Of a stretch of 64,000 nt of DNA, positions 33,885 through 45,128 are shown one piece after another. The notes under the pieces are model-generated. The model did no database searches, was not told where the DNA came from, and saw only the letters and a list, made by a program, of their open reading frames with translations. The DNA is taken from NCBI GenBank assembly GCA_023614405.1, contig CM042684.1, positions 210,000,941-210,064,940 on the forward strand, written 5' to 3'. The first letter of the stretch is position 1; every line of letters starts with the position of its first letter. The position numbers and the translations under genes were made by a program. The stretch comes from Avena insularis. Its lineage: Eukaryota; Streptophyta; Magnoliopsida; Poales; Poaceae.

Positions 33885-35035
33885 CGACTAAGGGTAGAAG
33901 CGTCACAGTTGTGCGACGTTCCAAAGGTTGGAGTATGCGACTCCTGTCTCTAAATCTTGAAGGCGATAGGCGCCACCAGGGATTACTTCTGTAATCGCAT
34001 ATGGTCCTTCCCAGGGGGACTCGAGTTTGAGATGTCCCATTGCTTGATCGCGGGACCAGGTCACCTTGACGAAGGATGCGGCGTAGCCTCCTCATGGTAG
34101 TTCTTGAGGTTCTGCTGGTAGATCGTTGATCTTTCCGCGGCGATTTCTCTTGCCTTGTCAAGGAGATCGACGGAGTCTTCGAGTGCGAGGGATGACTCTT
34201 GTTCGCTGTAAGCAACCACGCGCGGCGCCTTATACCGTACCTCGGCGGGTAGCACTACCTCGGCTCCGTGCACCATAAAGAATGGCGTGTAGCCCGTGGC
34301 ACTGTTTGGAGTTGTGCGTAGGCTCCAGAGTACGGATTGTTGTTCGTCTGGCCAGCATCCCGCGACTTGTTCGAGTGGCCGGAGGAGTCGCTTCTTGATG
34401 CCACCACAGACGAGCCTGTTTGCTTTTTCCACTTGATCGTTGGTCCGTGGATGTGCGACATAGGCGTAGCTGATGTTGATCTCCATATTCTCGTAGAATT
34501 CTTGGAACTCCTTGGATGTGAAGTTCGTCCCATTGTCGGTGATGATGCTGTGCGGCACTCCGAAGCGGTAGACGATGGATTCGAAGAACTTAACTACGCT
34601 GTGTCCTGATTGGTTGGTCACTGGCATGGCCTCAATCCACTTGGTGAATTTGTCGACTGTGACCAAGAGGTAGACGTAGCCTCCTCGTGAAGATCTTGGG
34701 AGTTTGCCAACCATGTCGAGTCCCCATTGCACGAAGGGCCAGGACAATGGAATTGGTCGGAGCTCTGCGCCCGGTGCGTGCGGCTTGTCCGTGAATCGTT
34801 GGCAAGCATTGCATTTTTGGACGATGTCCTTGGCATCGCGCATGGTCGTAGGCCAATAGAATCCAGCTCGTAGAGCTTTGGCGACGAGGGCGCGACTACT
34901 GGCGTGATGCCTGCAGGTGCCCTCATGGATGTCGAGGAGAACAGCTCTTCCATCGGCCATGGAGACGCATCATTGGAGTACTCCTGTGATGCTGCATTTG
35001 TACAGTTCACCGTTGATAACAACGAATGCTTTGGA
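33885..35035 (-). pseudogene. pol: Element F integrase
   Basis: Integrase. HHCC zinc motif: DIHEGTCRHHASSRAL...CNACQRF. DDE core: GLDMVGKLPRSSRGGYVYLL (D), HSIITDNGTNFTSKEFQEF (D), TNDQVEKANR (E; NGQVERANG is usual). C-terminal GVYRL-like region GPYAITEVIPGGAYRLQDLE runs on to about 33890 after a frameshift near 34090. No chromodomain follows. The 300-codon stretch 34061-34960 is open; upstream an in-frame TGA (about 34970, probably from CGA) and another at 35033-35035 separate it from RNase H in the same frame. All three catalytic residues are present, so the domain decayed recently. Confidence 0.93.
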
Positions 35036-35731
35036 TCACCGCGCAATGTGCCATGCGTCAGTCGGATCGTCCGGTAGCCTTTTGCTGAGGAGGTACGTGA
35101 TGTACGGTTGCGTCCAGGATTGCTCAATCATCATGACGCTCATTGGTCCCTCGAGTCCTGTGTCCAGCTCCAAGTCATTGAGTGCCATTGACTCATTGGG
35201 CGGCGTAGCTCCCGTGTCCGTTGATGCGCTAATTTTCTTCTCTGTGGCCTTTGGCTTGATGGAGCGTTCACAGATGCACTCGAGAAATACCCCGGGTGGT
35301 ATGGGGGCGCAGGTAGAGCCTATGTTGGCGAGTGCGTCCGCCTCTTCATTGCTTTCGTGACCTACGTGCCGCAGCTCGCAACCGTTGAAGTCTCCTTCGA
35401 GTGTGTCATAGAGGTCGCGGTACGCGATCATGTTGTCATTCAGTGCGTCGCACTCATGCATTGTTTGGTTGACGACCAGCTTGGAGTCGCCATATATGAT
35501 GAGCCTCTTGGCGCCGCAGGCTTTTGCCATCCTCATCCTGTGCAACAGGGCCTCGTATTCAGCCTCGTTGTTGGAGGCTATAAACTGCATTCGTAGGATA
35601 TACTTCAACTTGTCCCCTTGAGGTGATGTCAGTATGACACCTGCGCCTGCTCCGTCCTTCCGCTTGGACCCATCGAAGTGCATTGTCCAGAGGTAGGACA
35701 TATCTGGTTTGTCCGGGAGCTGGTTCTCCAT
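35036..35731 (-). pseudogene. pol: Element F second RNase H (archaeal type, RVT_3)
   Basis: Second RNase H of Tat-lineage elements. Motifs: YLWTMHFDGSKRKDGAGAGV (first acidic residue), SNNEAEYEALLHRMRMAKA (second), RLIIYGDSKLVVNQ (third), and RHVGHESNEEADALANIGS (last). A linker with SMALNDLELDTGLEGP leads to integrase. The 232-codon frame is uninterrupted and bounded on both sides by single stops (TAG before, TGA after) in the same frame, so these are point mutations in one polyprotein. Confidence 0.92.
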
Positions 35732-37213
35732 CTAGTGCATGAGGAAGTCAGGGAGAACTTGCGACTTGATTGTGTCGCGCTTTTCGTATGTGATGTCTCG
35801 TGGAGACAATTCTATTCCCCAAAGCACGACTCGTCCCGTGGCATCGGGGTTATTGAGGATATGCCCCAACGGGGCGTCGTTGACCACCACGATTGGGTGT
35901 TCCTGGAAGTAATGGCGCAATCGTCGGGTGGTCATGAAGACACCGTACACCAGCTTCTGGTAGTGCGGGTACTGCTATTTTGTTGGCGTGAGGACCTTGC
36001 TGAGGTAGTATACTTCTCGGCTCGCTCGACGACGAGCACTGTGCTGACCACCTGGTTGGTGGCGGAGATATATAGCAACAATGGTTCCTTTTACCGTGGG
36101 GTCACTAGTACTGGCGAGGTGGATAGAAGGTGCTTGAGATCTTTGAATGCTTCCTGCGCTTCGTTGGTCCACTCGAACTTTTCAGCTTTGCGGAGGAGTT
36201 GGTAGAAGGGCAGTGCCTTTTCACCCATCCGACTGATGAATCGACTGAGGGCTGCAATTTGCCCAGCCAGCTGCTGAACGCCCCGTATGTTTTTCGGCTT
36301 CTCCATGGCCAGTATGGCTTTTATTTTCTTCGGGTTTGCCTCGATTCCCCTCGCGGAGATGAGGTACCAGTGAATTACCTGACGCGCCTTGAAGGCATTT
36401 TATCGGATTGAGCTTGATCCGGTAGCGGTCGAGGTTGGCGAAGGTTTCGTTCAAATCGTCGATTAGGGTGGCTTCTTCCTTGGTCTTGATTACTATGTCG
36501 TCGACATAGACTTGAATGTTGTGACCCAGTTTCTTCCTTGAGGCAAGCCTGCATGCACCGCTGGTAGGTGGGTCCCGCGTTTTTTAGCCCAAAGGTCATT
36601 GTGTTGTAGCAAAACACACCAAAGGGCGTTGTAAACGCCGTTTTCTCTTGGTCTTCCTCCTTCATTTGAATCTAATTATAGCCTAAGTAGGCGTCGAGGA
36701 AGCAGAGGCGCTCACATCCTGCGGTGGAGTCGATGATCTGGTCGATTCGCAGCAACGGGAAGTGATCCTTTGGGTAGTGCTTATTCAAAGAGGTGAAGTC
36801 CACACACATCCGCAAGATATCCGTGTCCTCTTTTGGTACCAGCACCGTGTTGGCGAGCCAAGTGCTTTCCTTGATCTCGCGTATGAATTTGGCGTCGATG
36901 AGTCTGTTGATCTCCATGCCAACTGCCTGTGCTCATGGCTCGAACAATCGCCAAATTGTTTGCTTGACCGGCCTTGCGTCGGGGTTGACGTTGAGTGCGT
37001 GCTCGGCGAATTCCCTGGGAACTCCTGGCATGTCCGCAGGACACCAGGCGAAAATTTCCCAGTGCTCACGGAGGAATTCGACGAGCACGAGTTCCTATGC
37101 AGGACTCTAGTTTTTGGCGATGAGGGCCGTCTTGGCAGGATCCGATGGGTGGACCTGCACTTTCTTTGTGTGCACCAATGAGTCGAAGGATAGATCGGGC
37201 GAGCTCGGCCGGC
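35732..37213 (-). pseudogene. pol: Element F reverse transcriptase and RT-linked RNase H
   Basis: RT: EINRLIDAKFIREIKEST, MCVDFTSLNKHYPKDHFPLL, RLCFLDAYLGYN (motif A), FCYNTMTFGLKNAGPTYQRC (motif B), YVDDIVIKT near 36490-36515 (motif C, catalytic pair intact), then VQQLAGQIAALSRFISRMGEK and WTNEAQEAFKDLKHLLS. RNase H tail: REVYYLSKVLTPTK, RRLRHYFQEHPIVVVND. One in-frame TAG at 36669-36671 stands where glutamine is normal. Frameshifts near 36530, 36410 and 36170 break the frame; a further one lies upstream near 37000. Order and motifs leave no doubt about the domain. Confidence 0.92.
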
Positions 37214-37846
37214 TCAGGAGGGCAGACTATTGTCTGTTGACTCTTCCAGTCTTGCGAGTTCTTCCTGCATGCCGAAGGACTGGGAAATTCTGTTGAATTC
37301 CCTGTCGTAGCTGTCGGATCTTTCGAAGTTCCCGTTGATCGTGATGATGCCATTGGGACCCAGCATTTTCATCTGCAGGTAGGTGTAGTGTGTCACTGCC
37401 ATGAACCTAGCGAACGCGACACGTCCGAGGATGTAGTGGTATTGTGAGGGTCAGTCGACAACCTCAAAGTCAATGCGTTCATGCCGGAAGTTCTTCGGCG
37501 TGCCGAAGATGACGTCGAGGTTGATTTTGCCCAGGGGATATACGCCTTTTCCTGGGACGATGCCGTGGAATGTTGTGTCCGAGGCCTCCAGGCAAGTTAG
37601 AGGGATCCTCATTGCTCGCAAGGTACTCGCAAATATGAGGTTGATGCCGCTTCCGCCATCCATGAAGACGCGTCTCATGTCAAAGCCTCCGACTTGCGCC
37701 TCGAGTACGAGGGGACAATGGCCTAGACGAGGTACTTGAGGCGGGTGGTCGCGTTTGTCGAAGGTGATGCATGACTCGCTTCCACTGAGGTACTCAGTGG
37801 TAGATGGTGGCGAGTGTGTGGCCAAGTTGACTTGGCGAGTGATGGC
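37214..37846 (-). pseudogene. pol: Element F aspartic protease
   Basis: Gypsy protease. ESCITFDKRDHPPQVPRLGH leads to the active-site segment VFMDGGSGINLIFASTLRAM (DGGS in place of DTG), then FHGIVPGKGVYPLGKINLDV and FRHERIDFEVVD. An in-frame TGA at 37448-37450 stands where related proteins have tryptophan; the frame then continues with PSQYHYILGRVAFARFMAV and MLGPNGIITINGNFERS to 37214. It shares the frame of gag, separated by one TAG (37847-37849). Confidence 0.9.
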
Positions 37847-39568
37847 CTTCTACACCCGATTGGATGGGCGTCCTTTTTGGATCATCATGGTACCCATGGC
37901 CCTTGGGTAGGGTTCGCCTCCCTGGTACTGGTCCGGTGCAGCTGCGTTTGGGGGCATTCCAGGTGGTGGTGGCAGAGCGCCATGTGCTACGGCGCCTAGG
38001 GCGGCTCCGTAGCCTCTTTCGACTGCATCGCGATTCATCCGAGCTAATCCCTCATGTAGTTTGAGGAACTCGCGGTAGTCCTTGAGGAGGTGGCTGGACT
38101 TCTTCTTCCCATCATGTTTGTCGATGTAGAAGTGCACTGTACATGGCCCGGACAGTTTGTCTTCAATGGATGTTGTGGGTGCTTCCTCATGATCGCGGCG
38201 TTGCCACACTTGCGTGGTCTTCCCGGAGTCGCGGTATCCACCGTTACGGTATCCGCTGTTGCGGTTGTCGTCGTGTCTGTTGGCGTAGCCGGCTGCGACC
38301 ATGTTGACGTCGTCGCGGTCATCGTAGATGCGCATACGGTGTTTGCCTCGGCGGTCGCGTCTGCGCTTGAGTTCTGCCTCCTCGTCAGAGTGAACGCGAT
38401 TTTTCACCGAATTTTCTCTATCAGCCCACCGATTCGCAATTTCCATCAGGTGATCGATGGTCTTGGGCTTCGAGCGACCCAACTCCTCCTTGAGCTCTAT
38501 GCGGCGGACGCCGCTGTTGAATGCATCAATCGCGCGATCCTCCAAGATGTTCTTTGTGGAGTTCTTGATGATGGACCACCTTTGGATGTAGGAGCGTAGT
38601 GATTCGCCCGATCGTTGCTGGCAGCATCTTAGCTCTTCAATTGATGCAGGCCGCTTGTACGTGCCCTTGAAATTGCGCACGAAGCTGTAAACCATCTCAT
38701 CCCAGCTGCGAATGGATCCGCGTGGGAGGTTGTTGAGCCATGCTCGGGCGGCGCCCTGCAGCTGTAGCTGCAGGCATTGCATGGCCATACTTCGACTGCC
38801 TCCGTGGAGCCTGAGGGAGGAGATGTGGTCTTCCAGCCAGATTTTTGGGTCCTGTAGGCCGTCAAACTTCGGGTTCTCTGACGGGAGTTTAAACCCCTTA
38901 GGCATTCGCTTCTGCCTAATGGATCTTCTAAAGCATCTGGCGCCGCAGAGCTCCACATCTTCCTCTTCTGAGTCAGTCGACCGAGCGCGTCGCGCCCTTG
39001 ATTTGTCAATCGTGTGCTGTGTGAGGTCGTTGTGTGCATCATAGTCATGGTCGTGTCGCCGTGAGCGGCGACGTCGAGACAGATCGTGACTGTCGTCGCT
39101 GGATGAGGGCGAGGAGTAGTGCTTTGCTAGCACTTTGCCCTTTTTCGGCTCTGGTGTTGGCTCCTTGTCGAGGGCGGCCTCGATTAATCCCAAGTCCACG
39201 ATCGTAGATCGGTGCATGGCGGCTCGGGGATCTCCAGCTGGCGGCTGGTTGTTAAGGAGGTACATGGTGGCCGCTGTCACCGCAACCTGTGGCGTCCTGG
39301 GGACCACATTGCCCCGTGTGTCGACTGTCATAGAGCTGAAGTCGAGGAACTTTGCAGCTTCTATGCGTTCTTGCTCGGTGATATGGGCCATCCGAGATTG
39401 CCTCTTTTTGGCAACATACTCGTTGCCTCTTGAGGAGGATCCTCCGTAGGAAGAGAGCCCTGCATGACGAAGGCTCGACTCGTCTTCTACTTTTTTGCGT
39501 GCCTCGAGTTGCGCAATTGTTTGCACTTGGCGCTTGAATTCTTCCTTCAGGATCCAATGATAGCCCAT
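37847..39568 (-). CDS. gag: Element F gag, long intact portion (about 572 codons)
   Basis: Capsid/nucleocapsid precursor, open for 572 codons. Contains a serine- and arginine-rich N-terminal part (SSSDDSHDLSRRRRSRRHDH), the retrotransposon gag core FDGLQDPKIWLEDHISSLRL, LQLQGAARAWLNNLPRGSI, FVRNFKGTYKRPASIEELR and YIQRWSIIKNSTKNILEDRA, then a basic segment LKRRRDRRGKHRMRIYDDR and a proline-rich end. No complete CCHC knuckle is visible; CTVHFYIDKHDGKKKSSHLL occupies the usual place. The TAG at 37847-37849 separates it in frame from protease: either a point mutation or a read-through stop. The true start is upstream (see 39569-40268). Confidence 0.88.
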
Positions 39569-40268
39569 TAGCAGTTCTTGCGGAGATCAGAAGGGTAGAG
39601 GAGTGCCTCGTAGGGCCTCGCGGCAGCGAGCCCATTCTTGCTCGTTGAGCTTGATCACGACGCGTTCGCTGGTTTGCTCGTTTATTATGGTTGGAGGTTC
39701 GACTACTCCTCCATTGTTGGCGTTGGTGCGAGCACCACCGTTACCGTCATTAGCTCCGTTGCCGCCGTTGCCGCCATTTGGCGGGTCGGTTCCATTACCG
39801 CGATTGCCCGTGTTGTCGTGGTTGGCGGAGGTGTCGCCTGCATTGATGACGACGCACATGAAGTGATTTGGGAAGCTTCTGCTCCCACAACTCTCAGATC
39901 CGGAACCGTAGGTTCCGTCTTGATGGCCAGTCACCGGATCGGTCGCGACTCATCGTTCGACCGTGTTCGGCGCTGTCGGGGCGTTGAGCTCACTGAGTGT
40001 GCCGATCGATGGAGGGAACCATGATGCTGGAGCAATCGACGGCGCCGTCGGCTGATCAGGCATGCAAAGCGTGCCCATCTGACCAACTTGGTAGCGGAAG
40101 CTCCCTATTGCCAGGCTGATCCCGTCGCCTACGGATTCAAAGGCCGGGCGAGTGGCTGGCGTTTGGACGGTGAAGTTGAACGCACCGAAGAGCTGGCAAA
40201 TCTCCGCTGTTGCGGAGTTGTAGATCGTAGTTGATGGGGCCGAAGAAGCCGCAACATCAACACTCCCA
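39569..40268 (-). pseudogene. gag: Element F gag, N-terminal region with two in-frame stops
   Basis: In the same frame as the long gag portion: TIYNSATAEICQLFGAFNF, ESVGDGISLAIGSFRYQVGQ, then a glycine/asparagine-rich low-complexity tract (39700-39830, GGN repeats), EQTSERVVIKLNEQEWARCR. Stops are TGA at 39947-39949 and TGA at 39584-39586; both could be CGA codons changed at a CpG. The start codon is not clear; the frame is open back into the 5' LTR. Confidence 0.75.
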
Positions 40269-40269
40269 A

Positions 40270-40288
40270 TTCCCACAGACGGCGCCAA
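40270..40288 (-). other. Primer-binding site of element F
   Basis: Minus-strand TTGGCGCCGTCTGTGGGAA one base inside the 5' LTR. It shares the TTGGCGCC core with A and B but differs downstream, so a different tRNA may prime it. Confidence 0.8.
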
Positions 40289-40289
40289 T

Positions 40290-40777
40290 TGACGAGGGTT
40301 TAACTCATCAATGCCCATTGCTATGGACTTGGGTTTTGGAGAAGGAGGGAGCGCTGGAGACATCTATCGGCTAGCAAACAAGCACACAGGGGACTCAAAT
40401 ATTTACCCAGGTTCAGGCCTCGTGGAGGTCCCTACTCCTGCTTGTCTGCTCGTGGAATTATCGAAGGAATCGAAGATTACAATGGTGCGCAGATGCAATC
40501 TGGCGAGGGTTGTGGAAACTAGGGTTGCGTGTGTCCTCCTCGCCGCCACTCCTAGCCTTTATATAGGTAGGCTAGGTCTCGGGTAGCAGGTCGAGTCGGT
40601 TACAAGTTAGGGTTTTCCCCTTCAAACTTTCTATCTTTAGCTTCTTCTTGTTCTTCAAGCATTCGAGAGTCCGTAGGTTACTCGAATCCTTCATTTGGGC
40701 CTTGGCGACACCGTGGGCCTTTACGTATTTAGGTTGTATATACCAAGCTTGAGTACCTGTAGGGTATACCCATGTCA
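40290..40777 (-). repeat. 5' LTR of element F (488 bp)
   Basis: Minus strand TGACATGGGTATACCC to ACCCTCGTCA. TATA candidate on the minus strand at 40558-40567. Nearly identical to 27992-28480. Confidence 0.95.
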
Positions 40778-40782
40778 ACTGT
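40778..40782. repeat. Target-site duplication ACTGT of element F, right copy
   Basis: Perfect match to 27987-27991. Confidence 0.93.
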
Positions 40783-43158
40783 CTTTGCCTTTATTTGTTT
40801 CAAGCCTAAAAATGAAATAACAAGTTCAATTGATGTTTAAGTGAAGTCAAGATTGGTCTAACCATTTTAAGATGTATTTACTAAAACTACCATTTGAAGT
40901 AATTGTATTTTATTTCTTAAAAAGATTTTATCAACTATAAAACCATCAAAAATAGTGTATTGCTTGTCTTGAGGATTCTCCTCATTCATAAATCACCAAG
41001 CTAATATCCACTAAATCTTTTACTAGTTTCGAAAACTACTTAAAGATATAAACCAAGTTTTAAGTAATTAAAGTAAGGCCCTTTCCATGTTTATAAAAAA
41101 TAAGCATTAATAAGAAAGTAATTCTATTCACTTATCCCATCAAGAAACACCATTTCCATAAAAGCAACACTACTTGTATTTCCTCCTTATGAATCATTAA
41201 GAAGTAACACACCTATAGGATGATGCCATATTTAAAATATATAAGTCTCCACTTAATAGTGGAATAGCTATTCAAAAAATGCTAAATTAATTTGTTCTTG
41301 AATTCTTATAGTTAATAAGGAACCCTAAAAAGGTGTTAACTTCAAATTTGAATACTTCCCTTTGTAAAGTAATATTTCCTCAAGAAGTTATTCTTTCAAG
41401 ACATATTAAAAGTAATCCTTAAGTATTTCTATGAAGACTCTAATGAATTAACCCTTTTAAGAAATCCCTGTGTACCATTCCACACTCGAGTTCTTTACTA
41501 TTGCATGCTACTTGTTGCTTTTAAATATTGTTTCACACACACTCATAAGCCTTAATAAGAAGCACACGTGTGAAACTAGTATAAAAGTGCAACACATTCC
41601 AAAGAACTCATCACAAGCTTCAAACCCTAGATCAGATACGATTATTTCGGGGATTCGCGTCAATCAAATTGCACTACATTACTTATACATAATTGCATCT
41701 TACTTTTTAAACATTCTTCCTTATCAAACCAATGATGCTATTTACAAAATTTGGATCTTATATTGTCTCGAAGACCATGAGTGCATAATCTTGCAATCAC
41801 AAAAGGCAAGTTCACACTGTCTCATGTCCTTTGATTATTTTCTATCAAATATTTGTAACTCAAATGTTGTCATCACCTGCATTTCAAAAGGGTCAGAAAA
41901 CACTATTTTCATAATAATATGATTATGGATTATTTACTAAATGGTAATAATCTATTGATACAGTTCTAGTGGTAAAGGAACATAATATCTAGGACTTAAT
42001 CAACCAATGTCGCTAGTGATTCTAGCACCGTATATTACGTGTTAACCATGAGATTTGGAATGGGACGGAGATGTCAGCTGTATCTTATTCCTTTCACATG
42101 TATCCAGATGCACGGGTCGTGGCTGATATTCTTGTAGCATGCATTAATTGGTAATTCATAGAGGATATGCAGCATATGGATGGGAACCCTCAACGTCCCA
42201 CGATAGTTCTGGCATCTGAACGGTCTGTATTAACCATTGCCGTAATTCTATATGTGGGCATGGCGTACACCAAGGAGACATGCAGGGTCGTGAAGGGGGC
42301 AGTGATTGGCTTGGATCTTAGACTAGGCCCCATACCAAGGAAGTGTGGACAAGCTCATGACTTGGATGTGCAACAAGGCTAAGGTCTCTCATGGGTAAAG
42401 TAACGCACCTCTGTAGAGTTTAAGAACTGTAACTTGTTACTCCCTGTTCCGAGAAGGAGCTACGAACGCGGTAGGAAAGGAACTCCACGAAAGTTCTGGT
42501 AAACCTGTGAAGGCTAACGGACATAGTTTTCAGAATAAAAGCAAGCTTTGAAGAAATGTTTACGAAAACCTGCATTGCCTACGACCTTTGGTCTATGGCT
42601 ATAGAGTTAGTGCATCAAACACTTCTTTTTAGTGAACTTGATGAGTATGCTCATACTCACCCGTACCTTCTTAACCCTTGCTAGGTTCTAAGCCACTGAA
42701 GACAACGTCAACATCAACTTTGTGCTTAAGAAACCCTCATTGCAAGCTCAAGCTCTTCAGGAAAGTCAACGAAGTCCACATGTGCATCGACCGAAGTGAA
42801 GGCAAAGTTCCTGATTAGATAGGAGTATAATATCTAGCCTTAGAACCTACTTATTTAGAGCATTGCAATAGCAGCAATGGCAAGCCAAGTAGTTTAGATA
42901 CTAGTCTTATTAGTATGATAGTTTTGAGTCATTATTTCTGGTTCTTCTTTGTAAGAAGTTGTTTTCTTCCTCCTTAACCTAGAGTGTTCTGTGGATCTTT
43001 TGTAAAGAGTTGAGTTGTAATCTATAGTCATGTCTTGGACCCGCTGTGTTTCTATTGTACCACTCTGAGGGATGTAATACTAGTGAACGGTGCTTCATTG
43101 GTGTTATGTCAACGACTATAGTGTACTACATCATGTAGTGGTATGCTAGGTCACCACA
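40783..43158 (+). repeat. Element C 5' LTR, third segment, ending just before the PBS
   Basis: AT-rich to about 42000, then mixed sequence with short blocks typical of the 3' part of grass Gypsy LTRs (ATGAGTATGCTCATACTCAC near 42640). Ends ...GGTCACCACA at 43158, two bases before the PBS. A frame at 41470-41922 and one at 42167-42382 show no recognisable protein. Assigned to the LTR because it lies between F and the PBS of C. Confidence 0.65.
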
Positions 43159-43160
43159 GC

Positions 43161-43172
43161 TGGTATTGGAGC
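43161..43172 (+). other. Primer-binding site of element C (tRNA-iMet type, two mismatches)
   Basis: TGGTATTGGAGC against the initiator-Met PBS TGGTATCAGAGC, following an LTR-like CA end by two bases. It fixes C as plus-strand and marks the end of its 5' LTR. Confidence 0.75.
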
Positions 43173-45128
43173 ATATGCTTTGACCTTAGGATTAAAACCC
43201 CTTTAGGAAGATCTGTAGGTTGGATAGTGACTATAGGAAGCCATCTTATCTAAACCAAGACTTGTGATGGGTATCCACTTGAGGATAAACCTTGTCACAC
43301 TTAAGTTGGATATTTTGTCATCTTTCTTAAGGATTATTTATCCATCTTCTCTAGAGAAATGTCGTTTGAGTGTAGCTCTAAATAGGTATACCACCACTAA
43401 GATATCTTAAGTAAGTTAAAATATTAAAGAAGATTACGACTAAGTTTAGGATATAATGTGGAGTAGTATTAGTGATGCAGTCTATATTTAGAACCCTGTA
43501 AATTCGAAGAACGTTGTCACTAGTTGATACCACTATACCACATAGGGAAGACCATTAGAACATGTATAGATGTAATGGGAAGTAAATCATGTGGGATTCA
43601 CTTGAGAATTCTACATGATGAAGTAGGATTTGGTTTAGAATCAATAATAGTAGATAAAAAGAAGAGTTATCATGGTGAGATTAGCTCTGAGACCATGATA
43701 AGTGTGTAATTAGGACCAGTACTTAGTAAATAATCTTGTAACAACAGTAAGTAAAGAACAATGTAGGTCTATGATAGAAGTCATAGGTGTCATAACATTA
43801 CGAATTTTTCCGATTAAGGTAGTAAATACAATTCCGGTAGTAGTTTTGAGGGATTATGTGAGAATGGCTTATGATAGAATGAAAGTTGGTAGTCTTTAGT
43901 AGTCCCAAAAATAAAGGTAAGAGGCTAGTCAGAACTAAAGTGAGACCACTTTGCTCAAAACTATCCAGTTGCAACTGAGAAATTTGGGTAAATATTGTGG
44001 CAAAGAGTAGTTTGATCCTATGTGCTAAGTATCACAAAGTAAACCTATACTAGGAGGTGTCATACTACACAGCTAAGCCTGAATTCTAGAGGTATTATAC
44101 TCAACTACTATGTTCTAGGCTTAGAATGATGTGTGTTATATGTACCACATTTGGATTTCTTGATTTTTTTCTTGAATCTTCTTGATTGACTAGATCTATA
44201 AATGAAGTTTGACTTGGTGTGCAAATGCATGTTGCATCATCAATTTATTACTTGATGTTATAGACCTAGATAGTAAGGGAATTCGTGTAAGGGAGTGACA
44301 AGATCCGAAGATCAAGACAAAGACTTGCATGAAGAAGGAAGCCAAATATAGGAGTATCAACACTATTTTGAAGGATGGATCAATCCCAACTCCCTATGAG
44401 CTGGCAATAAGAAGGATTATTAGTGCAAAAAAAGGTGGAGAGCAACATGAAGGAATGGACTTAAATTCACTCAAAATAGGTGATGTTGCTCAGAAGCTAA
44501 TGAAGTAGTAGTAGTACCAAGTTCATGGAAGTAACATGAAAGGGAGCAAAGAAGAAGTTTTCGAACATAAGTGGTATTCAAGCTCTAACAACTCAGAAAG
44601 AATGCATGTAAGAAGTAGAAACCCCGTAGGGTAATCCATACACCTAGGAGGATCCGCAGCTTGTAACCATAATTGGTATCCTAGCGGCTTAGCTAATCAG
44701 GCCATCTTTGTATGGTTTAAAGAGCATAAAAGTTGGCCTAAGATAAGTAAGACATAAAGGACTATAAAATTAAAGTAATCGTCTTTCGAGACGTTTTCAC
44801 GACATCAGGTTTACCGGTAAGAAGTACCATATAAGAAGATAAAAGTAAGCTAAGTAACATGGGAAGATTCATTTCGGAGATCCACAACTGTGTGGGTGTA
44901 CCGTAAATTCTTTCATGAGACCTTATAGAGATAAAGTATAAGCGAGACAGAGACCAATATCCTTACTATTGAGTTAATAGGTATTATACATGTAGTTTAG
45001 AGACCATTAGGAAACCCCAAGGGGGAGAATTAACAATAAACACTGAAGTGTTGTTTGACCTTCTGACTAAAGGTTGGAGAAGAAGTACTAAACGATGATA
45101 ACATTAAGCCTTATTCCCATAAGGTTAT
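43173..45128 (+). other. Element C internal region, first part, non-coding
   Basis: About 2 kb of AT-rich sequence with dense stops in all frames. I see no gag, protease, RT or integrase motif. It ends at GTTAT, the target duplication of D, and resumes at 53704. Either strongly decayed coding sequence or a LARD-type filler. Confidence 0.65.
45124..45128. repeat. Target-site duplication GTTAT of element D, left copy
   Basis: GTTAT here and at 53699-53703 flank D precisely at its TG and CA ends. Confidence 0.93.

Larger units (their letters stand above)
27992..40777 (-). mobile_element. Gypsy (Tat-type) element F, full structure with antisense gene
   Basis: A 12,786-bp element bounded by ACTGT duplications, with 488/489-bp LTRs that differ by about 14 substitutions plus one indel by eye (about 3%). 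Minus-strand order: 5' LTR (40777-40290), PBS, gag, protease, RT, RNase H, second RNase H, integrase (ending near 33885). Between integrase and the 3' LTR lies about 5.4 kb holding a multi-exon gene on the opposite strand. Two RNase H domains plus an antisense ORF are known traits of the Tat lineage. It is nested in the 5' LTR of C. Confidence 0.95.

Noticed and set aside
41470..41922. 150-codon frame after element F
   Set aside because: No recognisable motif, AT-rich composition and a location within the C LTR.
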